Below, in pieces: positions 1 through 5,983 of a stretch of DNA of 7,178 bases. The translations under genes and the position numbers were made by a program. The stretch comes from Candidatus Rifleibacteriota bacterium. Lineage in GTDB: Bacteria > Vulcanimicrobiota > Xenobia > Xenobiales > Xenobiaceae. The DNA lies in the NCBI GenBank assembly GCA_900772775.1, contig CAAGRW010000075.1, positions 1 to 7,178 of the forward strand, written 5' to 3'. Each line of letters begins with the position of its first letter. Within the stretch, counting starts at the first letter, position 1. The notes under the pieces are model-generated. The model made no database searches. It saw only the letters and a program-made list of their open reading frames with translations, and had not been told where the DNA came from.

Positions 1-111
1 ATCAATATGGCCAAGCGCTCCTATATTGTGGCTAGAAGTTTACCCGCTTCTTTAGATGTATTTGCTGTTTTGCGTGAACTAGGTGGAGCCGGTCATTCCG
101 GCTGCCGATAA
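1..111 (+). pseudogene. Later part of a DHH domain (DHHA1-like GGxGH segment), partial, in opposite orientation to its N-terminal half
   Basis: The frame is open from the left edge to a TAA at 109-111 and reads ...RSYIVARSLPASLDV, then FAVLRELGGAGHSG. This matches the pattern near the end of DHH phosphoesterase domains, especially those fused to CBS and poly(A)-polymerase domains: a V-V-G-R-S strand, a (V/L)DV helix start, and a substrate-binding GGGGH loop normally followed by AAS. Here the similarity ends just after GGAGHSG, and CR-stop replaces the expected continuation. No start codon with a ribosome binding site is visible, so this is an internal gene fragment, not an independent gene. 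It overlaps, antisense, the 3' end of the minus-strand fragment encoding the N-terminal half of the same kind of domain. The motif match is seen in the sequence; the idea that both pieces come from one gene is inference. Confidence 0.65.
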
Positions 112-507
112 GCTGATATTTTTCTTTTGCAACTCATGCAATAAAACCGTAACCGTAGAGCCATTCTCTTCGATAGACTCTAAATCGCCCATAATAGATT
201 GGTGAGTAGCTTTATGGTTATCGTAAATATGAACCGGAATATAAGGTTGAGTGACTAAGTCGGAAAATTTGCCCAAGCGATGCGGCTCGCGCACACCTAC
301 TAAAACAACCAGCTCGACAGGTTCGTTGTGGTAATCCTCTTCTTCTGCAAGATCCAAGAACTTGCTATTTTGCACAATAAATTCGCGAGTCTTAGGCTCA
401 GCTTTGCCCACAAGGTAGATCTTGCCTTCCGGATATAAGCGTCTGGCCAAAACCAGTGAAGCCAAAGCGTTAAAGTTAGTCCGGGAGTGGGATAGAATAA
501 TTTGCAC
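79..507 (-). CDS. N-terminal DHH-domain fragment (CBS/poly(A)-polymerase-type DHH protein), broken after about 134 residues
   Basis: The 142-residue product begins MQIILSHSRTNFNALASLVL, the typical start of DHH domains found in front of CBS domains and a tRNA nucleotidyltransferase/poly(A)-polymerase domain. Further matches are PHRLGK (75-80), VHIYDNH (92-98) and a G-S-T-V-T-VLL-E stretch (116-125). Intact proteins of this architecture are several hundred residues long. Similarity stops around residue 134 (NISLS), and the last eight residues are antisense to a GGAGH motif on the plus strand, so the stop is probably not native. Metal ligands are altered: DxD reads NFN (11-13), the VVDT-like strand reads VLVGV (68-72), and DHH reads DNH (96-98). 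The start is GTG, with AGGAG about 12 bases upstream. Family membership is likely. Whether the product is functional, decaying or an artefact of a chimeric join is open. Confidence 0.7.
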   Translation of the reverse strand: MQIILSHSRTNFNALASLVLARRLYPEGKIYLVGKAEPKTREFIVQNSKFLDLAEEEDYHNEPVELVVLVGVREPHRLGKFSDLVTQPYIPVHIYDNHKATHQSIMGDLESIEENGSTVTVLLHELQKKNISLSAAGMTGST

Positions 508-561
508 TTCTGAGAAATGCTCCTATAAAAACTCGGCACCTGTTGGCCGGCAATATGACCT

Positions 562-576
562 GTCGCGCCTCGCGAC
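562..576. other. Short GC-rich perfect hairpin
   Basis: GTCGCG and CGCGAC form a perfect six-base-pair stem around a CCT loop, within the 162-base gap between the anmK stop and the start of the DHH fragment. No T-tract follows on either strand, so it is not an intrinsic terminator. It lies in the untranslated leader if the DHH gene is transcribed from this gap. The rest of the gap shows no gene and no clear terminator for anmK. Confidence 0.3.
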
Positions 577-669
577 TTCGCTTAAAGCTAAAATGCTTCC
601 CCCTTTTTCCGCAAGCTCACTTTGTGCATTAGTCAATCTCTATAACGACTATATAACAGAATGACCAGC

Positions 670-1836
670 TTAAGGTAATACAATTTTCCCCAAACAACAG
701 TGGCGAGCAGCTCCAGTAGCTAAAGGCAAATTGCTGCTCTTACTAAGCATAGTACAATGAGCGAACAGAGCAAAAGCCATAGCTTCTCTAGCTTGAGTGG
801 GCACTCCAAACGTTTCCATATTTACAAAACTCACTGAATTTGGCAAACATTCGCGCAATTGCTTCATAATAGCTAGATTGTGTACTCCTCCGCCGCCAGT
901 AAGTACCTGACACAGCGACGAACCAGCAAAACGCAATATATGCAAAGCTATAGCTTGAGCGGTCAAAGCAGCAGCCGTACACATAACATCGGCGCTAGGC
1001 CAACCTTTTTGCCGCGCTTGATCGGCTAAACGATCGGCTAAAGGAGCGCCAAATTCTTCACGACCGGTAGATTTTGGAGCGGGCAAATTAAAATAAGGAT
1101 GTTGCAATAGTTGCTCTAATAACTCGGGAATAACTTTGCCGCTTAAAGCATACTTGCCATCTAAGTCGCAAGGCTGGTGCAAATATATTTCCGCTAAGCG
1201 ATCACATACAGCATTGCCAGGGCCACAATCACAGGCTAAACACTCGCCCTCTGTGGGAATATAAGTAATGTTTGACATTCCTCCAATATTTAAAGCAATG
1301 CGGTTGCAAGAAGAAGAGTGAAAAAGGATGCGATCGGCAAAAGGAACCAAAGGAGCTCCCTGACCACCGACAGCCAGATCCTGAGGGCGAAAATCACAAA
1401 CGGTAATAATACCGGTACGCTCAGCAATAACAGCCCCTTCGCCTATTTGCAAAGTGGCTCTCACCGGAAAGCCCAAATAATCGGCCGCTTGAGGTAAGTG
1501 GCACACAGTTTGACCGTGAGAAGCTACCAAATCGATGTGAGGATCTTCTCCCTCTTGGCGACATTCTTCCTGAAGATGCAAAACGGCCTTAGCCAGCAAT
1601 TCTCCCATAAGCCAGTGCATTCTGGTTATTTCTTCCGTATCGGCTCTGTTGCGACAAATATCTAACAAGCGGCTTCTCACCAGATCTGGCAAAGGCAAAG
1701 AGCTCATACGAACAAATTGCGGCCGATTATCGTGCATTTCTACCAATACAGCATCTATAGCGTCTATTGAAGTGCCAGACATTAAACCGACAATTCTGGG
1801 GGTAGATAAATTTCGATAATTACTAAGCATATCCAT
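670..1836 (-). CDS. anmK: Anhydro-N-acetylmuramic acid kinase
   Basis: AnmK phosphorylates and opens 1,6-anhydro-N-acetylmuramic acid released by cell-wall turnover, giving MurNAc-6-phosphate for recycling; it is cytoplasmic. From the ATG at 1836 the product is 388 residues, close to the family norm. Visible motifs are the nucleotide-binding GLMSGTSIDAID near the N-terminus, ASHGQTVCH, DFRPQDLAVGGQGAPLVPFAD (conserved Asp and substrate loop), NIGGMSNIT, DCGPGN, and TGGGGVHN near the C-terminus. The first motif is slightly divergent, as many members read SLDGID. The frame extends to a TTG at 1875, but a possible promoter would leave only about seven bases of leader there, and family members start shortly before GLMSGTS, so ATG 1836 (or 1830) is preferred; neither has a strong ribosome binding site. 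It follows uppP but is separated from it by a terminator. Confidence 0.93.
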   Translation of the reverse strand: MDMLSNYRNLSTPRIVGLMSGTSIDAIDAVLVEMHDNRPQFVRMSSLPLPDLVRSRLLDICRNRADTEEITRMHWLMGELLAKAVLHLQEECRQEGEDPHIDLVASHGQTVCHLPQAADYLGFPVRATLQIGEGAVIAERTGIITVCDFRPQDLAVGGQGAPLVPFADRILFHSSSCNRIALNIGGMSNITYIPTEGECLACDCGPGNAVCDRLAEIYLHQPCDLDGKYALSGKVIPELLEQLLQHPYFNLPAPKSTGREEFGAPLADRLADQARQKGWPSADVMCTAAALTAQAIALHILRFAGSSLCQVLTGGGGVHNLAIMKQLRECLPNSVSFVNMETFGVPTQAREAMAFALFAHCTMLSKSSNLPLATGAARHCCLGKIVLP

Positions 1837-1889
1837 GGAGATAGTCCCATTCTTTCCGGCCCTTGGCCTTAGCAATAAATAAATTGCTC

Positions 1890-1918
1890 AAAATAGCTAC
1901 ATTCGACAGTATTTACAA
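1890..1918 (-). promoter_or_regulatory. Candidate sigma-70-type promoter for anmK
   Basis: On the minus strand, TTGTAA (1918-1913) is followed after 17 bases by TATTTT (1895-1890), each matching four of six consensus bases. Transcription would begin around 1882, giving a leader of about 45 bases to the ATG at 1836. The -35 box overlaps the T-tract of the uppP terminator, so anmK would be initiated directly after the previous unit ends. The matches are modest and the call is inference. Confidence 0.35.
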
Positions 1919-1957
1919 AAAAGCCGCCTAAACGCAGACGAAGAACGTTTCGGCGGC
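1917..1957 (-). terminator. Intrinsic terminator after murI-uppP
   Basis: On the minus strand, GCCGCC (1957-1952) pairs with GGCGGC (1928-1923). After a single mismatch, AAACG pairs with CGTTT inside it, around an 11-base loop, and six T residues follow (1922-1917). It lies about 60 bases past the uppP stop codon. This is a textbook Rho-independent terminator, and it separates uppP from anmK. Confidence 0.9.
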
Positions 1958-2017
1958 CATTATATCAATATTCAGCCATAAACTTTTTGGGCAAGAGCTT
2001 CAAAATAGCTCGCCAAA

Positions 2018-2926
2018 TTAGGCGGCGCAAAACACAGCCCAAAGAGCAATAACTATTCCAGCAACCATACGATAATAGGCGAAACCTTTGAAATTGTTGG
2101 AAGAGACGTAGCGCAAAAGCCAACCTATAGCGGCAAAAGCAGTAATAAAAGAGACAATCGTGCCCACAGAAAGGGCTCCCAAGCCACCTATTTCCACAAC
2201 TTTTTGATAATTGCGTACTAAAGTATAAATGGTAGCTGCACCCAGAGTGGGAATAGATAAGAAGAAGGAAAAGTCAGTAGCTTGGGAGCGATTTAAGCCC
2301 ACCAGAAGACCGCCGACAATAGTGGATCCGGAGCGAGAGACGCCAGGAATAAGAGAAAAGCACTGAGCTACACCAATCCACAGAGCTTGTTTATAGGTAA
2401 GAGCTCGCTCTTCAGTTTTGATACCGTCGGCGGCGTTAGCAATTTCGTCGGAAGTTTTAGCTTCAGTTTGTTTATCTTTATCGGAAGGCTCACGGTCGAC
2501 AACTAAGAGAATAATACCACCAATAAAAAGAGTTGCCGCTATTACATAAGCTTGCAAACGACCGTCACCTAAAAGGATATCAATCCAGTCATGAACTAAC
2601 AAACCAACGACGGCTGCAGGCAAAAAAGCCAGAAAAAGGCTAACCCAAAAGTGACAAGCGGAACCTTCTTGGCGCCAATCAAGGGCTTTTTTATCACCGG
2701 AAAATAATTGGGCTGCCTTTTCCCACAAGCGTTTCCAATAATAAATCACCACAGCAATGATGGCCCCTAATTGAATAACAATTTCAAAGGTGCCGGAAGT
2801 ATTGGCTGCGCCTATAAGTTGCGAGCAAACCAAAAGGTGGCCGGTGGAAGAGATGGGCAAAAACTCAGTGACGCCCTCCACCACACCTAAAATCAAAGAC
2901 TGAAGAAGAGTGATCTGTTCTGGCAT
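2018..2926 (-). CDS. uppP: Undecaprenyl-diphosphatase (UppP/BacA family)
   Basis: This integral membrane enzyme removes a phosphate from undecaprenyl diphosphate to regenerate the carrier lipid for peptidoglycan and surface glycan synthesis; loss or overexpression alters bacitracin sensitivity. The catalytic region EGVTEFLPISSTGHL spans residues 17-31, with Glu17, Glu21, Ser27 and His30 at the usual family positions. The second signature, PGVSRSGSTI (194-203), carries the catalytic Arg at 198. Multiple hydrophobic segments cover the remainder. At 302 residues it is longer than the usual 265-280. The excess is a hydrophilic, highly charged stretch at about residues 145-174 (DREPSDKDKQTEAK and on), between two membrane segments and before TYKQAL. 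The ATG start lies 30 bases after the murI stop with only a weak ribosome binding site, which suggests co-transcription with murI. Confidence 0.96.
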   Translation of the reverse strand: MPEQITLLQSLILGVVEGVTEFLPISSTGHLLVCSQLIGAANTSGTFEIVIQLGAIIAVVIYYWKRLWEKAAQLFSGDKKALDWRQEGSACHFWVSLFLAFLPAAVVGLLVHDWIDILLGDGRLQAYVIAATLFIGGIILLVVDREPSDKDKQTEAKTSDEIANAADGIKTEERALTYKQALWIGVAQCFSLIPGVSRSGSTIVGGLLVGLNRSQATDFSFFLSIPTLGAATIYTLVRNYQKVVEIGGLGALSVGTIVSFITAFAAIGWLLRYVSSNNFKGFAYYRMVAGIVIALWAVFCAA

Positions 2927-2956
2927 ATTTTTTACAAATTCCGTTCTTTTTGCTGC

Positions 2957-3790
2957 TTATTTTTGGGAGAGCTCAACTCTTTCCACAGGGCCTATAACGT
3001 GACCCAAAAGCTGACTGCCTATTTTGGCAAAATCGGCTGCACTTCCACTAGCTTGGTAGAGACGGGAAGCTACAACCGCCGAAGGGCTACAATCAAAACC
3101 AAGCTCGCGCAAACGCTTGACAACATAGCGAGCTGGATCGATTATTTTTAAGTTTGAACCGGCCAATTCCTCAATTACCGGGCGTACAAAAGGATAGTGA
3201 GTGCACCCCAAAATTAAAGTATCTACACCGGCTTCCTGCAATGGGCGCAAATATTCGCGCACCGCTTCATGAGCCTCAGGTCCGCTGACTAAGCCTTTTT
3301 CTATCAGCGGCACCAATTTAGGGCAACCTACAGGCGTAACGCCAATTGTCGGAATAGCTATTTTTTCTTCTGAAGAAGCACTTGCATAAGCTTGAGCGCA
3401 AGCTTTTTCGTAGGCACCACTAGCTGCGGTCAGCGGATTGGCCATTACGCCTATACGACCGTTACGAGTAGCCTTTACAGCCGCTTTAGCTGCTTCATCG
3501 ATAATACCGATAATAGGAACAGGCGACCAAGCAGCCACATGATCGAAAGCTAAAGCTGACGAAGTATTACAAGCCATCACCAAAACTTTAGCTCCACTAT
3601 CAATTAAGTGGTGGCATACTAAATCAATTAAACTTACAACTTCGGAAGCACTGCGATTGCCGTAAGGAACATGCTGAGTGTCACCAAAAAATATAAAAGG
3701 TACGCCGGGAAGCTCTTTAGCAATTTGCTCAGCAACAGTCAAGCCTCCGACTCCTGAATCGAAGACACCAATAAGATGGGAATCCTGCAT
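2957..3790 (-). CDS. murI: Glutamate racemase
   Basis: MurI converts L-glutamate to D-glutamate, the precursor added to UDP-MurNAc-Ala by MurD; it is cytoplasmic and cofactor-independent. The 277-residue product is a normal family length. Motifs are FDSGVGGLTV (10-19, with catalytic-site Asp11 and Ser12), FGDTQHVPYG (35-44), ACNTSSA with first catalytic Cys74, CPKLVPLIE (156-164), and LGCTHYP with second catalytic Cys196. Both cysteines of the two-base mechanism are present. A common variant at residues 38-41 is TARV; here it is TQHV. The ATG has AGAGG at good spacing. The gene follows a strong terminator for the preceding unit and probably forms an operon with uppP. Confidence 0.97.
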   Translation of the reverse strand: MQDSHLIGVFDSGVGGLTVAEQIAKELPGVPFIFFGDTQHVPYGNRSASEVVSLIDLVCHHLIDSGAKVLVMACNTSSALAFDHVAAWSPVPIIGIIDEAAKAAVKATRNGRIGVMANPLTAASGAYEKACAQAYASASSEEKIAIPTIGVTPVGCPKLVPLIEKGLVSGPEAHEAVREYLRPLQEAGVDTLILGCTHYPFVRPVIEELAGSNLKIIDPARYVVKRLRELGFDCSPSAVVASRLYQASGSAADFAKIGSQLLGHVIGPVERVELSQK

Positions 3791-3805
3791 GATAACCTCT
3801 GTCTA

Positions 3806-3829
3806 GAGTTTGTCTTGTTGTACAAACTC
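3806..3829. repeat. Perfect 8-bp inverted repeat in the murI leader/promoter region
   Basis: GAGTTTGT (3806-3813) and ACAAACTC (3822-3829) are perfect inverted arms around an eight-base spacer; a smaller palindrome, TTGTACAA, lies at 3818-3825. It sits between the terminator of the upstream gene and the murI ribosome binding site, about 16 bases from the start codon. There is no T-tract, so it is not a terminator. It could be an operator or a leader hairpin; the sequence alone does not decide. Confidence 0.4.
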
Positions 3830-3840
3830 AATAGATGCTG

Positions 3841-3897
3841 AAAAAATTCAACCTGCAGAGCTATTTTTTATCTGAAAAACAGCTCTAACAGGTTGAA
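3841..3897 (-). terminator. Long intrinsic terminator after the PLP enzyme gene
   Basis: On the minus strand, TTCAACCTG (3897-3889) pairs with CAGGTTGAA (3855-3847). A small bulge follows, then AGAGCT pairs with AGCTCT, and the loop can pair further through runs of T and A. Six T residues follow (3846-3841). It starts 15 bases after the stop codon of the PLP enzyme gene and ends before murI, so the two genes are probably separate transcription units. Confidence 0.92.
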
Positions 3898-3911
3898 CGG
3901 AAAGGTGAATT

Positions 3912-5192
3912 TTACAAAAGGGAGCGATTTTTCATCTCTTGCAAGGCTCTAAGTACACCAATTTGTACATGAGCAAAACTTACACCGCCTTGCATATAGC
4001 AACCATAAGGAGCTCGCACGGGGCAGTCGGCAGAAAGCTCAATAGAAGAGCCCTGAATAAAGGTGCCTCCGGCCATAATGACGGGATCGTCATAACCTGG
4101 CTGCTGCAAAGGAATAGGACAGGCACTATGATCGACAGGGCCGGATTTTTGAATACCTAAGCAAAAAGCTTTCTGCCCTTCTTCAGAGCCAACACGCACA
4201 GCTTGTATAATGTCGCTACGCGGATCGTTCCATTTGGGGAAGACTTCTAAACCGCAACGTTCCATTACCCAGGCTCCCCAAACAGCTCCTTCCAAAGCGG
4301 CTCCAACCACAATAGGAGCCATAAAAAGCCCTTGAGCTAATAAGCGATTGTAGCCTAAAGTGGGCCCTTCGTCGGGGCCGATGCCGGGAGCTGTCAGACG
4401 CTCCATAGCTCCTTCAACACAATCGCTGTCTCCAGCAATATAGCCTCCGCAAGGAGAAATAGCTCCACCTAAGTTTTTAATGAGAGAGCCTGCCACAACG
4501 TTGGCGCCGATTTCAGTAGGTTCAACCGTGTCAACTAACTCACCGTAGCAATTGTCTACCATAACTTTAACTTGGGGCGCTAAGCTATGTACTAAGTCTA
4601 TGGCCTTTTTCATCTCTGAAAGAGATAAAGAAGGACGCCAAGCATAACCTCTGGAGCGTTGCAACAGCACCATAGCTGTTTTTTCATTTAAGCTCTTTTT
4701 GACGCCTTCCAAATCGATATGGCCATCAGCCAACAAATCAACTTGACGGTAATTTACTCCCCAGTAGGCTAAAGAGCCGCGCTTAGCTTCACCAATACCT
4801 ATAACTGGATGCATAGTATCATAAGGCAATCCAGTAATGCTGAGCAATTCATCTCCTGGCTTCAAAGTACCAAAAAGAGCAGCGGCTAAAGCGTGGGTAC
4901 CGGAAACGAATTGTAAACGCATAGCGCCAGACTGAGCACGGAAAATTTTGGCAATAGCTTCGTCCAAAACATCACGGCCACTATCGCTAAAGCCATAACC
5001 GGTGGTAGGGAAAAAATGTCCCTCCATGAGGCCAACTTCTTGCAAAACTTGCAAGACTTTCCACTGATTCACAGAGGCGTTTTGCCTAATTTGTTCTCGT
5101 AATCCCGCAGTAGCTTCCATGCCTTCAGCAGCAATATTAGCTAAGTCAGAAGCTATGCCTAAATTTAATAAAGAATCTTTCCAACCAGACAT
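3912..5192 (-). CDS. Methionine gamma-lyase family / 'aluminium resistance' (YnbB-like) PLP-dependent protein
   Basis: The 426-residue product belongs to the Cys/Met-metabolism fold-type I PLP enzymes of the branch annotated as aluminium resistance protein or methionine gamma-lyase family, common in Firmicutes and cyanobacteria. Visible features are the N-terminal TTGYGFSDSGRDVLD (63-77), phosphate-binding SGTHALA (97-103), GDELLSITGLPYDT (113-126), the VDNCYGE block with cofactor-binding Asp213, and AGSLIKNLGG with the predicted PLP lysine at 239. The C-terminal half has PYGCYMQGG. Substrate is not established for most members of this branch; carbon-sulphur lyase activity is assumed from the family. 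The ATG has GGA seven bases upstream; a better Shine-Dalgarno faces an out-of-frame ATG just upstream. It is monocistronic as far as can be seen, with a long structured leader and a strong terminator. Confidence 0.9.
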   Translation of the reverse strand: MSGWKDSLLNLGIASDLANIAAEGMEATAGLREQIRQNASVNQWKVLQVLQEVGLMEGHFFPTTGYGFSDSGRDVLDEAIAKIFRAQSGAMRLQFVSGTHALAAALFGTLKPGDELLSITGLPYDTMHPVIGIGEAKRGSLAYWGVNYRQVDLLADGHIDLEGVKKSLNEKTAMVLLQRSRGYAWRPSLSLSEMKKAIDLVHSLAPQVKVMVDNCYGELVDTVEPTEIGANVVAGSLIKNLGGAISPCGGYIAGDSDCVEGAMERLTAPGIGPDEGPTLGYNRLLAQGLFMAPIVVGAALEGAVWGAWVMERCGLEVFPKWNDPRSDIIQAVRVGSEEGQKAFCLGIQKSGPVDHSACPIPLQQPGYDDPVIMAGGTFIQGSSIELSADCPVRAPYGCYMQGGVSFAHVQIGVLRALQEMKNRSLL

Positions 5193-5202
5193 TATTGTCC
5201 AT
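5146..5202 (-). other. Possible overlapping leader ORF (18 codons) at the start of the PLP enzyme gene
   Basis: An ATG at 5202 lies five bases after GGAG, which is better spaced than any site before the annotated start at 5192. It reads 18 codons (MDNNVWLERF and on) in a different frame, into the main gene, and ends at a TGA. Translation from it would compete with the main start. It may be chance; there is no homology to support a function. Confidence 0.25.
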
Positions 5203-5238
5203 CTTTTCTCCGGCCTACAGCCGCACTATTTTTATATA

Positions 5239-5284
5239 TGCAGTCTGGCTCTAAAACCATAAAAAATATTTATAAGAGACTGCA
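5239..5284. repeat. Inverted repeat in the leader of the PLP enzyme gene
   Basis: TGCAGTCT (5239-5246) and AGACTGCA (5277-5284) are perfect eight-base inverted arms around a 30-base AT-rich spacer. It lies about 45 bases upstream of the PLP gene start. On the minus-strand RNA it would form a stem with a large loop. I do not recognise it as a known riboswitch. Confidence 0.45.
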
Positions 5285-5292
5285 CCGGAAAA

Positions 5293-5345
5293 TGCCGATA
5301 GAATATTACAAAATATCGAAGACGAATTTTGCAATTCAATCGGCA
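5293..5345 (-). terminator. Long imperfect hairpin after the FabZ-like gene (possible terminator)
   Basis: TGCCGAT (5293-5299) pairs with ATCGGCA (5339-5345). Inside, GAAT pairs with ATTC and CAAAAT with ATTTTG, separated by small internal loops, around an 11-base terminal loop. On the minus strand it begins 38 bases after the FabZ-like stop and is followed by only TTTT and then CCGG, so its terminator strength is uncertain. It could instead be a structured leader of the next gene. The 37 bases before it are strongly AT-rich. Confidence 0.5.
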
Positions 5346-5382
5346 AATTTATTAACAAAAAAATATATATAAAAAATCGTAG

Positions 5383-5871
5383 CTAATTGCGATCGGCAAT
5401 AGCAAACATAAGAATACCATCGGCTCTAAGTTCACCATTTACCAAGCACTGAGCTCTCATTTTACCTACTCCGCGACGCATACCACGGGTTTCGACACGC
5501 AAATCTAAGGTATCACCAGGCACAGGGGCTTTGCCAAAAGCGCAATCTTCGATAGTAGCAAACAAGATCAATTTGCCTTCATAATCGGGATGATTGAGGA
5601 CGCAAGCAGCTCCCAGTTGAGCCATAATTTCAACCAAAATGGGCTTGGGTAATTCAGGTTGGCCGTCGAAATGGTGCTTGAAGAAATATTCTTCGCCAGT
5701 TAATTTTTTTAAACCGCGAGCATAATTGAGGCCATCATAATAAGAGACCTCGTCAACAAGCAAAAAAGGATCGCGGTGAGGCAGAACTTGCTTTATTCTC
5801 TCCAAATCCATGCTAGGGCCTTGGTCGCCGCCTTCAATCTTAATAATTTGACTCTCAGATAAATCGGTCAC
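5383..5871 (-). CDS. FabZ-family 3-hydroxyacyl-ACP dehydratase with a variant active-site motif
   Basis: The 162-residue hot-dog-fold protein resembles FabZ, which dehydrates 3-hydroxyacyl-ACP in fatty acid elongation. It has LPHRDPFLLVDEV (30-42, FabZ PHRYPFLLVD), HHFDGQPELP (66-75) with the catalytic His at 67, LVEIMAQ (79-85) with the catalytic Glu at 81, a PVPGDTL strand, and a C-terminal ADGILMFAI typical of the family. The loop normally reading HFPGxPxMPG reads HFDGQPELPK, losing conserved Pro and Gly, so substrate range may differ from housekeeping FabZ; a FabA/FabZ-like paralogue is possible. The start is GTG with AAAGGAG 14 bases upstream, a long spacing; ATG 5811 (residue 21) is an alternative that would still keep the full fold. 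It stands alone, divergent from a membrane protein gene and not beside other fatty acid genes. Confidence 0.85.
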   Translation of the reverse strand: MTDLSESQIIKIEGGDQGPSMDLERIKQVLPHRDPFLLVDEVSYYDGLNYARGLKKLTGEEYFFKHHFDGQPELPKPILVEIMAQLGAACVLNHPDYEGKLILFATIEDCAFGKAPVPGDTLDLRVETRGMRRGVGKMRAQCLVNGELRADGILMFAIADRN

Positions 5872-5983
5872 TATATTAAACTATACTCCTTTGATTTGAG
5901 GTGTGGTTTTATTTAATCTGCACTTTTTTTCCTTCCCGACCGGAGAGAAGGTTTTACCTATATAAACTCAAAAGCTTTTCTTT

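Noticed and set aside
1..78. Minus-strand reading in the next frame, suggesting a simple frameshift of the DHH gene
   Set aside because: The similarity was weak and also required an in-frame stop; the plus-strand reading gives the strong GGAGH pattern and explains the same bases better.
300..539. 79-codon minus-strand frame overlapping the DHH fragment
   Set aside because: It is a shifted frame of the recognisable DHH sequence, with no motif of its own.
422..664. 80-codon plus-strand frame antisense to the DHH fragment and its upstream gap
   Set aside because: Composition is not protein-like, there is no homology I recognise, and it runs opposite to a recognisable coding sequence.
788..982. 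64-codon frame inside anmK
   Set aside because: Out-of-frame shadow of a well-supported gene.
2963..3151. 62-codon plus-strand frame antisense to murI
   Set aside because: It lies wholly within the C-terminal coding part of murI and shows no motif.
3939..4160. 73-codon plus-strand frame antisense to the PLP enzyme gene
   Set aside because: Antisense shadow of a conserved C-terminal region.
5193..5382. SAM (S-box) riboswitch or T-box leader before the PLP gene
   Set aside because: A CTCTTAT string is present, but the conserved core bases of either class are absent.
5931..5955. Hairpin CCTTC...GAAGG followed by TTTT between the divergent genes
   Set aside because: The stem is only five to seven imperfect pairs, and no gene ends here that would need a terminator.
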